From contig OX377202.1 of NCBI GenBank assembly GCA_947396885.1, forward strand, positions 106,948,198-107,012,197: a stretch of DNA of 64,000 bases, read 5' to 3'. The stretch comes from Heligmosomoides polygyrus polygyrus (lineage: Eukaryota; Nematoda; Chromadorea; Rhabditida; Heligmosomidae). The translations under genes and the position numbers were made by a program. The notes beneath the pieces were generated by a model. It saw only the letters and a list, made by a program, of their open reading frames with translations, was not told the DNA's origin and did not search any database. This document shows, piece after piece, positions 1 to 12,400 of the stretch (position 1 is the first letter of the stretch; every line of letters starts with the position of its first letter).

Positions 1-2300
1 AATACTGTTTACTTCTTGTGAAAAACGAATAGTGGCCACCATCTTCACGTGATACCTGCCTCGTATGTTTAACCTTGATCAAATGTCGACAATACCGCAT
101 TAACCGCTGTGCTGTGAAGCTGTGAAGCTCTTTAACCGGCCACCAATTTTGCGCGGACAGACATACGGAAGAACGGATAGATAGATCGTTATTGACTAGC
201 CGATCGACATTGTTTACTTCTTGTGAAACACGATCAACTCATATGATGCCCTTGCCACTGAACGCAGATCGACGAGTGCGCCCAAGATGTGAATTCCTTT
301 CACCGGCTACTAATTTTGCGCGGACGAACAGACAGACAAGGTGATAGATTGGTCAATACATACTGCCTGCTCCTTGTCAAACCTGACCAATGGCCATTAT
401 GTTCACATGATACTTGTCTCGTATGTTTAATCTTGATCAGATGTCGATAACTCCGTTCGAGCTATGAAGCACCCTCACCGGCCACTAATTTTGCGCGAAC
501 AGACATACGGACGAACAGACAGCTCGATCGTTCTTGACTAGCGGCCAATCGATATTGTTTAATTTTAAAACAAAATCAGCTCATTTGATGCCCTTAACGC
601 TGACCGCAGGTCGATGACGACGATCCAGTTGTGAATTCTTTACACCGGTCACCGGTCTGCGCGGAAGGACAGGCGGACAAGAAGACAGGTTGATCATTGC
701 TGTTTGATCAACCTGTCATCTTGTCCAAATGCCCATTTCGTACGCTCATACTTGAAGCTCGCCCACAGGTCAACAATTTCGACTGAACGGCCAACAGTAG
801 ACAAAATCGATCGATCGATATCGATTGGGTGGATGAAATTGTTCACTTCTCGTAAAGTTTGTCCAGCGATGTGTGAGGATCACATCGAACGCATAAGCCA
901 GGTCAGGGATAGTTAATGCCTTCCCGAGTTGTGAAGCGCTTCCAACGGCCACTAATTTCGCGCGGACGGTCTCGTTCGATATTGATTGGGTAACAACGGA
1001 TACTCTACCCTCCTTGTCGTGTCTGCCTACATGTCAACTACAGCCGTGGTGGGACCACCTCGCACGCCCGACCCTGAAGTCCGCCCGCCGCTCAACTTGT
1101 TCGGCTGTATCCCACTTGACGGGAATCGATAATATCGATCGGTGTCATTTGGGAGATCAAGAACGTACACTTCTTACGAAAGCGTCGTCCAGCAACCGTC
1201 ATATCGACATATCAGCATGTTCACAGATCGATAACGCCGACTGAGTTGTGTAGCTTTTCCACCGGCCATCAATTTTGCGCGGACGCTCGTACTGAGAAAC
1301 GAATCAATAGACGGATAAGCGATTGGCTAGGTGGTATTACCTACTTTTTACGAAACTTATCCAAAAGACCACACACTGATGCGACTTCGAGTGATTCCCA
1401 CTCAAGCCCACAACTCGAGGCTTAATCGATATGGTCAATCGATACTCTTTACTTCTTGTGAGGCTTCTGTCCAGCATTCATGCTGTTCATGTGATGCCTA
1501 CCTCAAAGGTAGGCATCACATGAACAGCATGAATGCTGGACAGAAGCCTCGCAAGAAGGCTGCTCACAGGCCAACATATTTGCGTGATTCCGCATCGAGT
1601 GGTCTACCCAGGAGGAAAATTGATATTATGGATCGATATTGATTGAATGGTCGATATTGTTTACTTGTTCGGAAATCTATTCCACGGCGTTCATATGAAG
1701 ACCACTTCGAATGCCCAACTCCGTTCAGAGATCGATTATGCGGGTCGAGTCCTGGCGTCTTTACACCAGTCACTAATTTTGCGCGGACGCACATTAGGAC
1801 GGACGGGCGGATGGATAGACGGATAATGACTGCCTAAGCGGTATCGACCCCTTTTTGTGAAACCTATCCATCAAAACACATACTGATGCGATTCCCAGTG
1901 ATTTCCACTCGAGCGCCTAACTCTAGACAAAATTGATAGTGTAGATCCATACGGATTGGCCGATCGATACTCTTTACTTCTTGCGAGGCTCCTGTCCAGC
2001 AGCGATGAAGTTCATGTGATGCCCACCTTGAAGGCTTAGCGCTGAAGACAGCCTACAGACCACCATCACCTATTCGAGTGATTCGCACTTCGAGTGCTCT
2101 ACACAGGAGGAAAATCGATACTGTGGATCGATATTGATCGACTGGTTGATATTTTTTACTTCTTCAGAGATCTGTTCAGCGTCATGTGATACCCACCTCG
2201 ACTCCGTTCAGAGATCCATAATGCAGGTCGAATCCTAGGGCCTCCGATCGGCCACTAATTTTGCGCGGACGCTCATAAGGACGGATGGACGGGTTAACTC
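1..2300. repeat. Degenerate tandem array with GCGCGGACGGAC and ATCGAT blocks
   Basis: The anchor CGGCCACTAATTTTGCGCGG and its variants recur near 126, 303, 478, 641, 942, 1260, 1763 and 2248. Spacings are 163-178 bp at the left and larger (about 300 and 500) to the right. Each unit has GACGGACAGAC, a run of ATCGATATTGATTGG, GTTTACTTCTTGTGA and a Ser/His-like CATGTGATGCCCACCTC segment. Related anchors occur at 17.6, 21.4-22.1 and 31.3 kb. No gene is seen here. Confidence 0.75.
1452..1558. repeat. 107-bp near-perfect palindrome
   Basis: Arms 1452-1503 and 1507-1558 are reverse complements over 52 bases with one mismatch and a 3-base centre (CAA). It lies inside the degenerate array. The half-arm sequence (GGCTTCTGTCCAGC) is a normal part of the array unit, so this looks like a fresh inverted duplication. 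Confidence 0.9.
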
Positions 2301-3090
2301 TTTTGTTTGTCCTGCGCAGCGGGGCAGGGCGCGATTGCATGTCTATGTGAATATCCTCTCAGAAATGGCAGTTCAATCCTTTAAGGGCATTGAAGAGTTC
2401 GCCTACAGTCTTATTCGCTCCACTTCTCATTCATAACCCGTCGTAAAGCGAACCGTTCGGGCGGAACGGTAATTGGACATCGAATTGGCGAAGCGTTGAA
2501 GGAATGCGTGTCCAACTGGACATGTTTACAGGCAATTCTGCAGAAGAGCTCCGCACCTCGACGATAATTGTCGGTTTTGCTCCGACAGAAGATTCCCTAG
2601 CGAGCAAGGTCTTCGGAAAAAAATCGCACAAATCTTCCACTTCAGTAATTCTGATTTTCTGAATTCTCACCGAACGACGTCTTAGAATAACCACACCCCT
2701 GAAGCTTTCGCGTCTTGTAAGGGGACCATCCTACAAATCAGACTGAATTGTAGCCAAAAAGCAAACAATGCAGGCTCAACTACCGCTCAGACCTATAGTT
2801 TTGCTAAAAGCTCTCCAGCATAGGCATCTAGGTAAAAGAAGAAATGATAGGAAAGTGTGGTTTAATTACCCAAGTTTGAGGTATTCCCTACTTCATCAGC
2901 AGTGACTTTCTAGTGGGGAGCTATCGCTGCACTTCACGCCGGATGGAGGAGGAAATCGATAAATCGACAATTATTGATCGATACCGACATTAAGATCAAT
3001 TGTTTGTTAGGATAAAGATGGAGAACGGCGCTTAATACCCAATCCCAGCGTGAGACATCCTGAAGGAGAAAAAATCGATCGTACACTTAT
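2300..3090. other. No recognisable feature
   Basis: Intronic sequence of the galectin gene (downstream of exon 7). A minus-strand frame of 87 codons at 2431-2694 shows no galectin or other similarity. An ATCGATAAATCGAC cluster lies at 2955-3005. Confidence 0.5.
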
Positions 3091-3114
3091 ACAGGGCATG
3101 CCCGCTCGATGCGG

Positions 3115-3171
3115 CCCGATTTGTGGGGTGTATCCTCCCTTGCCATGTGGGACACATTAACGACTAGTACT
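3115..3171. mobile_element. MITE right-end fragment (family B)
   Basis: CATGTGGGACACATTAACGACTAGTAC is the right terminal repeat of the family seen in full at 10.0 and 28.7 kb. The left end is missing. Confidence 0.5.
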
Positions 3172-3189
3172 CTAGAAGCCATTCGAGTG

Positions 3190-3292
3190 CGTACTTGGCC
3201 CATACGGTGACATGCGGCGGCCAGCGATGGACAAGTCAGTGTTTCATCCGTCTGGACGGATGGAAGGGTTAGTTGGCCTTGACAAACTCGTA
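3190..3292. mobile_element. SINE body fragment abutting galectin exon 7
   Basis: The stretch from GTGCGTACTTGGCCC to GGTTAGTTGGCC matches the body of the tRNA-headed element at 62.7-62.96 kb (GGCCAGCGATGGACAAGTCA versus GGCCAGCCGATGAACAAGTC). It ends about 15 bases before the galectin splice donor. Confidence 0.65.
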
Positions 3293-3293
3293 C

Positions 3294-3416
3294 CTGGAAT
3301 GCGAACTGCTCGTTCTTGATGGCCAAGTCGAAGCCGACTCCCTTCTCGAATGGCATTTTGCCCTCTCTCTCCTCGTTACCCCATTCATTGGCCGCCAATG
3401 CGTTTCTGATCACAGC
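3294..3416 (-). CDS. lec-1: Galectin exon 7 (CRD2 sugar-contact exon)
   Basis: The acceptor GATTTCAG ends at 3417 and the donor GTACGAGT starts at 3293. The 41 codons contain Asn204, Trp211, Glu214 and Arg216, then a Lys-Gly-Val-Gly-Phe-Asp strand ending Phe-Ala-Phe-Gln. I found no sequence for the final strands of CRD2 between here and base 1, so the last exon should lie to the left of the window. A SINE fragment reaches to within about 15 bases of the splice donor. Confidence 0.93.
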
Positions 3417-6400
3417 CTGAAATCAATAGCGGTCAATAATCAATTGAATAAAATAATAAAATAAACTAAACTAAATCAATAATCAGTGATCAATTATCGA
3501 AGAGGAAATTCGAAAAAGTGATGCTATCACCGAACTCCCATGTAGGCTCGATTACTTGGTCCATGTGGCGAATGTGGGCAGCATAGCGAACGAACCAGGT
3601 AACCAGGACGCATCGAATGGGTGTGGCTTTTGGGAAGGTCGTGTATGGTCGGCACTCTGATTGTTCGGCGCGTATTTGATCGATGCTCCGTTTCGTCATG
3701 ATTGGCTGGAGCGGACTGCTGGTGCTCATCTCTCAATGCTGCCCACTTTCACGACATGGACCCATCATGACGTTAAGCGCAAAGGTTTCTTCCTCGACCA
3801 ACCCATATACGGGTTAGGCGAACCAAACAAAAGAAAATCTTTCAGTCTGGTGCTAAAGGACAAAGGGAGCAATCCATTTTATACTGACTGGTCATTAAAT
3901 ACATAAGCTTGTCAGAACACTCGCATGATTCTCAACTTAAGTGACAATCTATCATCAAAAGTCGATAATTTCAATCGATACTGACTGGTCATTCGATACC
4001 GTTCCCTTCCAGAAAAAAGTCGTTGGCCGGTCACCATATGTGTCGGTCGATGATAATCATTTGGTGGATTCTGCATAAAACCTATGAAGGTCTCCGAGCG
4101 GCCATTAACTTAGCGCTGATGGACACGGAGGCAAACTATAGGATAAGCTTGCCACAACACCCGCACGAAACTCTGAAGTGACTATCTGTCATCAAAAATC
4201 GATAATTTCAATCGATATTGACTGGCCATTCGATACCATTTCCTTCCAGGGAAAATCGGTGGCCGTCATTTGTTGGATCCCGCATGAAACCCATGAAGGT
4301 TTTCAAGCTGCCATTAATTTAGCGCGGACGGACGCAGAGAGGCACCAAGGGATAAGCTCGCCACACCGCTCGCATGATTCTCATTTTAAGTGACTATCTA
4401 TCACCAAATCGATAATTTCAATCGATACGACAGGCCAGTCGATACCGTTGCCTTCCGGAAAAATCGTTGGTCGTCATTTGGTAGATTCTGCATAAAACCT
4501 ATATAGGCTCTCGAGCGACCATTAATTTAGCGCGGATGGACGCAGAGACACAGCAAGGGATAAGCTCGCCACACCGCTCGCATGATTCTCATTTTAAGTG
4601 ACTATCTATCACCAAATCGTTAATTTCAATCGATACGACAGGCCAGTCGATACCGTTGCCTTCCGGAAAAATCGTTGGTCGTCATTTGGTAGATTCTGCA
4701 TAAAACCTATATAGGCTCTCGAGCGACCATTAATTTAGCGCGGATGGACGCAGAGACACAGCAAGGGATAAGCTCGCCACACCGCTCGCATGATTCTCAT
4801 TTTAAGTGAATAGCTATCATCAAAATCGATAATTTCAATCGATACTGACAGGCCAGTCGATACCGTTGCCTTCCGGAAAAATCGTTGGTCGTCATTTGGT
4901 AGATTCTGCATAAAACCTATATAGGCTCTCGAGCGACCATTAATTTAGCGCGGATGGACGCAGAGACACAGCAAGGGATAAGCTCGCCACACCGCTCGCA
5001 TGATTCTCATTTTAAGTGAATAGCTATCGTCAAAAATCGATAATTTCAATCGATATTGACAGGCCAGTCGATACCGATGTCTTCCAGAAAAATCGTTGGT
5101 CGTCATTTGGCGGATTCTGCATAAAACCCACGCTTCCGAGCGACCATTAATTTAGCGCGGACGGACGCACGCAAAGACAAACTGAAGGACAGGCTCCTTT
5201 ATTTGTAATATTTGGCGGGACGAGCGGTAATAGAATAATAAATAAAATATAAAAAAAAGATGGATGGATTTTTTATAAATATATATTATATAAAATATAA
5301 TATAAATATATTTGGGTAATAGAATATCCTGACCGCGAGGAGACTAGAATGAGACCCGGTCTACTCAGTTGCCCAACTGAAGAGTCTTCAAAAATAGCCG
5401 CGGAGCAGCTCTTAACGGCCGCGCCATGCTCTCAACTTTGACCCGTTATTGGTAGGGATCTTGAAAGCGAATTTTACCCAAGCGGCGCTGGATTACCATG
5501 GATTTTTTGGCTTTTTTTTAAACAAAAATTGACCCACTTTTTCGACACAAATCGTTTCAGGCCGAATTCCACTCACCTTGTCGTCGAATCGCGGATTGAA
5601 GTGCAGCGCAATGTCGCCATTTCGCTTGAGCAGATTCACGTTGAAGCGTTTCGCCTTCTTTTCGACGGTGCCGAAGATCAGCAACGTCTTGTCGACACCG
5701 AATCCGCTCGCGATTCCGCTCTCATACGGGACCGGCTGGAATAGGTGCAGTTTTGACAGATTGAACCGTTCAGGTGGAGGGCAGTGAGCTCTTTTGGGAT
5801 GCGCCATGCATTCCACTTAAGAGATAGTGGTTTAAACGTGATTCTGGCCGCAAAAAATAAGTTCGGAAGGGTGGTGCCGGAGTCAAAGTCGACAAAGTTT
5901 GGGTTCTCCCGTTCTCCCGGATGCGCCATGCACTAACACGAGTCGTGCCCACTACCCGCTGTGGGTAATGTGTACGATTCGTATTCATGAAAGGAGCCAA
6001 AGGTAAGGCAGAACTAAGCCTCTCGTGGGAACAGCAGAGGCCGAATTCATCATTAGTTAAACTCATAAGTGTAATGGGTAGAAATAAGGTAAGAGTCAGA
6101 GACGCAGGCTTCATCGTGGGTATCTCTACCCACTATACCCGCGGGTTAGCCGTTGATGAATCCGTCCCCTGATCTTACTGGAGCGCCATTTTGCCTATAG
6201 GGCGCGGAATCCTGACCGGTATGCGGGTATACCCACGACGACGATCGAGTATTCTCTACCCACTGATATACCCACGATGTGGGTGGCGGGTATGTTCATC
6301 AAGACCGCCTCATCGTGGATACGTCTACCTCTCATACCCCGCATACCTACGGGTATAAGCGTAGATGAATCCGGCGCCTGGACAGCTCCCGACCCCTGAT

Positions 6401-9400
6401 TCTGTCGCTTAGGCCATTGCTTCTGATGCGTCTCGCTCAAGTGGCGCCAAGGCTCCGATGAGACGTCGTCTCTCACGTTTTATAGCCCCTTATCACTGAG
6501 CAAAGCGCTTCAAAACCACAAAACGGAGCGGCGAAATCAATAGCGGCGTCCAGAAATTGCTGCAGATGTCTTCAGCCCAGACATGGAAGACCGAAAAAGC
6601 TACAGTAGACGTGCAATTCAGTGCGGATCGTGCCATGCTCCTGACTTTCTCCCTCAGTAGCCGCTGGAGACTTTGTCGCGGTCCTCGAACATACGGTTGG
6701 CCTACCAGAAGAAATGCGGTTCTATAAAGGAGGTCCTTAGCAGCTCTATTCATCCTGGAGTCATCTGAACCTTCTGAAACCGTGCTCGCTTCACCAGAAG
6801 GTTCTGTACCACTTAAAAGGTCTCTTCAACCAGGCGAGGAGAACCGTTCAGTGTTACTTATAACTAGTCGCCTATTGCCGTTCGAATAGCGGGTTGATGT
6901 GCAGGTTTGCTGGTATACTGTAGCGTGCTGTTGTTGCCGTTGCGTCGTCGATCATGTCGGCGTTCATGTGGACATTCGATCGATGCGCACTTCCCGTTGA
7001 ACGACGAGAGCAGCTTGGATGGATCTTATCCTTCCTAGAGGTGTTTGTAGGTTTGCGCGCTGAATGACTAAGGTGTGGGTGATGTGCAGGTTTGGGGATA
7101 CTGTAGCAATCGGGAACATTCAAACGGCAGTAGGTGATTAGTAATAACTGCTATCGAACCATTTGACCACGACATCATCTCCACCGAACCTTGCTCTTTA
7201 ATTCTCTCCCACACAGTGCAGCCGGCTGCCATAGAAACGCCTAGAATCCGTGTGAAAAACCGCCTCTCATCCCCATTGTCTACGTGCGAGCCGTTAAGGT
7301 TGGGTAGGCAACTAAGTCATTATCATCGTCTTGATAATAACTGTCGAATAAGGGTGCTCCTCTGGGAAAAGAAGTGAGCAGAACGGAAGGGACAAAGTTT
7401 TCTCACTTCTGTATGGATTTATTCATTTATTTAGTTATTTAATACCCTAACAAGATCATATCAAACAAAAAACCCTGCGAATAGCAAGCACAGAAGATTC
7501 TCCGTTCCTAGAAGCAAAAGACTGGACTTAGACCTTAAAAAGGAAAAAATTATATTTACAGTTATGCCTAGCTGATTTTTTGCGAGCCTACTTCCTTCTT
7601 CCTGTACTGGTAGTGAATCTGGCCTACATAAAAACGAGGCAGGCCCGGCACGACACTGCTACTGCCGGAGAGAACCTCCTTTTTCGATAAAGCAGCTTCG
7701 CATAAAAACCCAGAAAAAGCAGTTGGCCTAGTGTACACTTTTGCGAGTCTTCTCTCGATCTCCTAGTACTAGTCGTAAATATGGCCTACATTTGAAGGAG
7801 GCGGGCACCACTCGGTGCACACTAAAGAACGCATACTTTTTCGAGAAAACAGCTCCGGTTGTAACCGAGAAAAATGACATCTACAGTTAAGTCCAGCTGA
7901 TTTTTTGCGAGCCTCCTTTCGTTCTTCCTGTACTAGTCGTGAATGTGGCCTACATGTGAAGGAGGCGGGAGCCACTCTGTACATTTCTAGAGAACGCATA
8001 CTTTCTCGAGAAAGCAACTCCGGCTGTAACCGAGAAAAATGACATCTACAGTTAAGCCCAGCTGATTTTTTTTAATGCGAGCCTCCTTTCGTTCTTCCTG
8101 TACTAGTCGTGAATATGGCCTGCATGTGAAGGGGCGGGACCTAGCAGAGCAGAGCATCGAACGGAGCGTGTCACCCGGAAATGGAGTATGCGATCGGTGC
8201 GCCCTGATTGGCTGGTTCGTGTATGGTCACTGCTATGATTAGAGGATGCGTTTCTATGTCCCCAGGTAGGCCACATTAACGACTTGTGCTATTCTACATT
8301 ATGAATGACGATTTTTCTGAATCACATAGCGACTTCAGCTTCTAGAATAGCGTTCGAGAACTTTCCTCCCAAGGTGGAGTTCTGGTGATGGTGAGAGTGG
8401 CTTCGTCAAGAAGAACCGCTTTCGAGCATCTCTCATGTGTGCCAGAGTGGCCCATAGCATGTTACCGCAGGGTTTACCATACCATAGTGGGATCTAGGGG
8501 TGCTCTGATCTCGTAGCTAGTGAGCCAGGGCCTCGGAACGTTGACAGATCTGAAGATGCCAAGAACCATGGAAATGGCCCCTCGAACCTCATATAGCTTT
8601 CTAAGGCCTGTTAGGCCCGGTAGGCCTGTGCCAGAAATTTCCAAAAAAACTTTTGAAAATCTGCGAAAGAGCATTACTCTAGAAGATGACCCCCATCAAG
8701 GTAGCTTCGACCTGTAGATGAACTGGATTTTTCCACCCCACCTCGGCGAGTCTGCGCTTCCACCCGTCGCGGAATGTCTGAGAGTGGCCTGTAGCTTCTG
8801 TTGCCAAACCTAATGCCCTCCCAAAACCAGGTGGGCCAGATGACCCACATCACCGTGGAAACTCTCCCTCTCCCGCAAGGAAGTTCTCGAACTTCTTTTC
8901 CCAGCCGTTTTTGGTTTGGTTACTGTAGCGAAAAAGATGACACATTGTAATAGCGGGCGGAAGACGCACAGATATCTATGACTCAGGTCTGAGTCATCTC
9001 GTAAATTCGTTTGTTATTCAAGATGTTATTCTAGTGCCATTCTAGGAAGGAGAGTCATCATATGGTCCAGAAACCTCGTTCTTTGCAAGGAAGTATGGAA
9101 CAGGGCGTGAATGTGGCCTACACCGTGATCCTGGTACTCGCCAGCCAATCAGAACACTGACCAAAAACATGCCAGCCAATCACGACGTAGCGACCGTAAC
9201 TGCCTGGATCTCTGGATGGTAAGCTCGTTTGAAGCCGTCTGATAGATATGCCGTGTTCCCACCCCCATGTAGGCCATATTAACGACATGTACAGAAGAAT
9301 AAGAAGAATAAGAATAGGACCCAAGTGGCGCTGATGTTAGACTTGACGAAGTCGCAGAAGCAAAAAGACCTAAAGTCCCTTCTGGCTAACAGGGAAAGCT

Positions 9401-12400
9401 GCCTAACAGCAAACCCTAAGGATCTAAGGCTTCCTGGGGTACCACCTTCACTGTCTTCAGAATCAGAAGAGGCTCCAGAAGCACTGTCGTCGCCAAGCAA
9501 CTCACGTAGTACTTTCCTCCCCAGTGCACGTGGTTCAAGTACAGATCACCGTCGATCGACAGATGGGTGATGGTGTTCAGCGGCAGACGGTGCTCGTAGT
9601 CCTTGAACTCCTTCTGGTCGATGATGATCTGGAAGACCGAACACGGGCGTTTAGGCACTCCACATAGAAAGGCCTGACGGGCCTAAGGACCTTAAGGACA
9701 GTCGGCTCACCTGGAAGCGGTCATCGTGGGCGCGAATTCGAATGTCGAACGAGTCGCCCTTCTTGATCGGCAACGACTTGCGCTCTTCTTTACCCCATTC
9801 GCCGTTGGAGAACGTGTTCATCACAACCTGAAAATATAGGTGTACTGTAGGTTACTGTAGGCACGTTACAGTACTATAACATCTGCACTAGCTCTCTTTC
9901 CGCACAGTAAGTGCAAGGTGACTCTTTGGGGGCCAGAACTAGCAGGTTATTGGGGCCGCGAGGCAAACTCCCCACTCATGGAAAACTTAAGTGAATTATC
10001 GGCACTAGTCGCGAATGTGGCCTACATAGGAAGAAAGCATGCACGAAACCGGAGACCAATCAGGCCGCATCGAAAATGTAGGCCACTCAAAGGTGTGTAC
10101 GGTTGTTTCCATGAGTGGTACGTGTTCAGTCGATGTCATGATTGGCTGCGATTCGCTGGCGCGTTCTTGTCTCCTCATGTAGGCCACATTCACAACTAGT
10201 ACCGAACCTTCTTTAGCAAAACGGACTTGTGCACCATCAGGACCACGAGCACCTTCGCACCAGAAGCTAAAGGAAACATTAAGGGTGGCTGTGGAGGATC
10301 TACGGCGTACTTGTTGTGCACTGCAAGTAGATCAAATCGAGTATACGCAACGCGACCGCGTCGCGGACGTATTTACTTGTTTATAAGGAACCCAACGAAT
10401 GTATGACCTATTACCATCCAATAGATTCTAGCATAGATCCAACGGCACCGCCGACAGAATATTGTGTGAATTATCGATACTAGTCGTAATGTGGCCTACA
10501 TGGAGAGGAGTGACGAGCCGGACCAATCTGGCTGCATCGAACGAGCGTTCGGCAGATAGGGGAGTTACGATAGTCCTTGATTGGCTGGGGCATGTTCGGT
10601 CGGTGTCGTGATTGGTTGTCGCGTTCCAGCCACCCAATGTAGGCCAGATTGACGACTAGTACCAAATTTTCGTTACTTTTACTTAACAACGGTCTACAAA
10701 CTCTTATGAACACTAGGCAGACACCTTTGCTTTTTTTTCTAAAATTTGTCTGGCCACAATGTGAAATGGGTCGGATCTTAAAAGTACCTCAAACTTGGGT
10801 AATTAAACCACTTAGGCGTGAGAAGCTGCAGGCACCTTAAAAATGACTACGGAGGATCTCCGGCACTCATATTGAGCATTATTGGCAAAAATGCGAGTAC
10901 ACGCGACGCGACAGCACCGCGAACAAAATATTCCTTAAATTGTCGTCAATGTGGCCTGCATGGGAAGCGGGAGGGGGACACGAAATCAATCAATCCATAT
11001 TGCAAGGAGGAACCGTTCACAGAGAGCGTTTTCTGCCAGCGTTTTAACCGGCTGTGATTGGCTGCCGCGATCTTGCCCCATGTAGGCCACATTCACGACA
11101 AGTACCGAATTTCCGTTACTAAATAGTGGATTGCACGCTATCGTAACCGCGATGCTGACGTCTTCGAACCAGGAGCTGCTGGGAGCTCTAAACGTTACTA
11201 TGGAGAACTTTGGCCAACTCTACCTGACCACTGTATGCGGATAGATTCGAATGCACGCGACGCGACCGCTCCGCGGATGGCCTTTACTATTGGGCACATG
11301 TCGCGAAGACGCACCGCGAGGGTGCGGGAACTGCCGATACTCTTAGCGTCTTAGCGGTAGCCAACCAGTCACTGGCTCAGTCTCACAGCATAGACAGGCG
11401 TATGATTGGTTGCCGCAATTACGGTAGGACCAGCGGCGCGTTCCCGCACCCCGTCTTTGCAACATGTATTGATTTTTTTCTATACGGAACCCAAAGGGTG
11501 ATCTACCAGCACAACTGTGCACACGATGCCATTGGGTCCGCTTCTTTCCAAATTTTCGAGTAGAGCGGGCTTTAAGAGATCACTTCCAGCGAGTTTGACG
11601 AAACAGTGTTGCAGTTCTCGGCGTATTCTTCATTTTAGCAAATTTTGGTTCCTTTGAAGGCCAGTCGACCAGTGGAGGCACCCGCCGTATCGCTCAATAG
11701 TCCGTTGCAGCGCTGTCGGCTGTTGGAATGCAAATCACTGTTGAACGTGGCGGTTCGCTTTTTCACACCCCCCGTGCCGGCGCCGCTGCCCGACAAAGCG
11801 GTGTTGGCGGACGGTTTAGCGACGAGAAGAATCCTATGACACAGCATTACGCGCCGTCGAATGCTGGAGCGATGGCTGCTCATCTCAGATGCTTCAGACG
11901 AAGCATAAAAAGCGCGCTCTAATACAATCTGCAGGCCGTTTCAATCGCCTTCGCAACTGCTGAGAGGTCGGAGCTGCTGCCGACGTTAGTAGAAGGTGCT
12001 CAAAACCGAGAAGATATCGTCAGGGCCATTTCAAGGCCCCTCGACGGTCTAGACTCGCCATAGTGATTGGAAGGGTCACGAGCGTCTACAATGCCATAAC
12101 CGATGCAACCCAGCCCATAGCTTCCCGGAAAATCCCCTCGGCTCAGTTCGTTTTGAGCCATTGATTACGAAACTGCATGAAATCAGCCGATATTCTCCTA
12201 TTATAATGCATACGCCGTTCACCCTTCCAATCACCTCCACAACTCTGCTTATGTTCGGTTGGACTTCATCGATAACATCGGCTCTTCATCTTTTAAAATA
12301 ATTTATATAATTTATAATTTTATCATTTGTTTTTTGATTTTGATTTGATTAAATTTTCATTGGTTTACATTTCTGTTTTTTTCTCTACCTGATTAGTTTA

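Noticed and set aside
2431..2694. Missing last exon of the galectin gene
   Set aside because: I looked for the C-terminal strands (F-V-N-G-E, F-A-H-R, final I-Q-I-Q) on the minus strand of 1-3290. This frame does not match them.
3903..5200. CRISPR-like array
   Set aside because: Units are 208 bp with no short repeat and unique spacers, and the genome is eukaryotic.
11635..11922. Possible coding exon in open frames on both strands
   Set aside because: No protein resemblance and no paired splice sites. Openness is explained by GC-rich composition.
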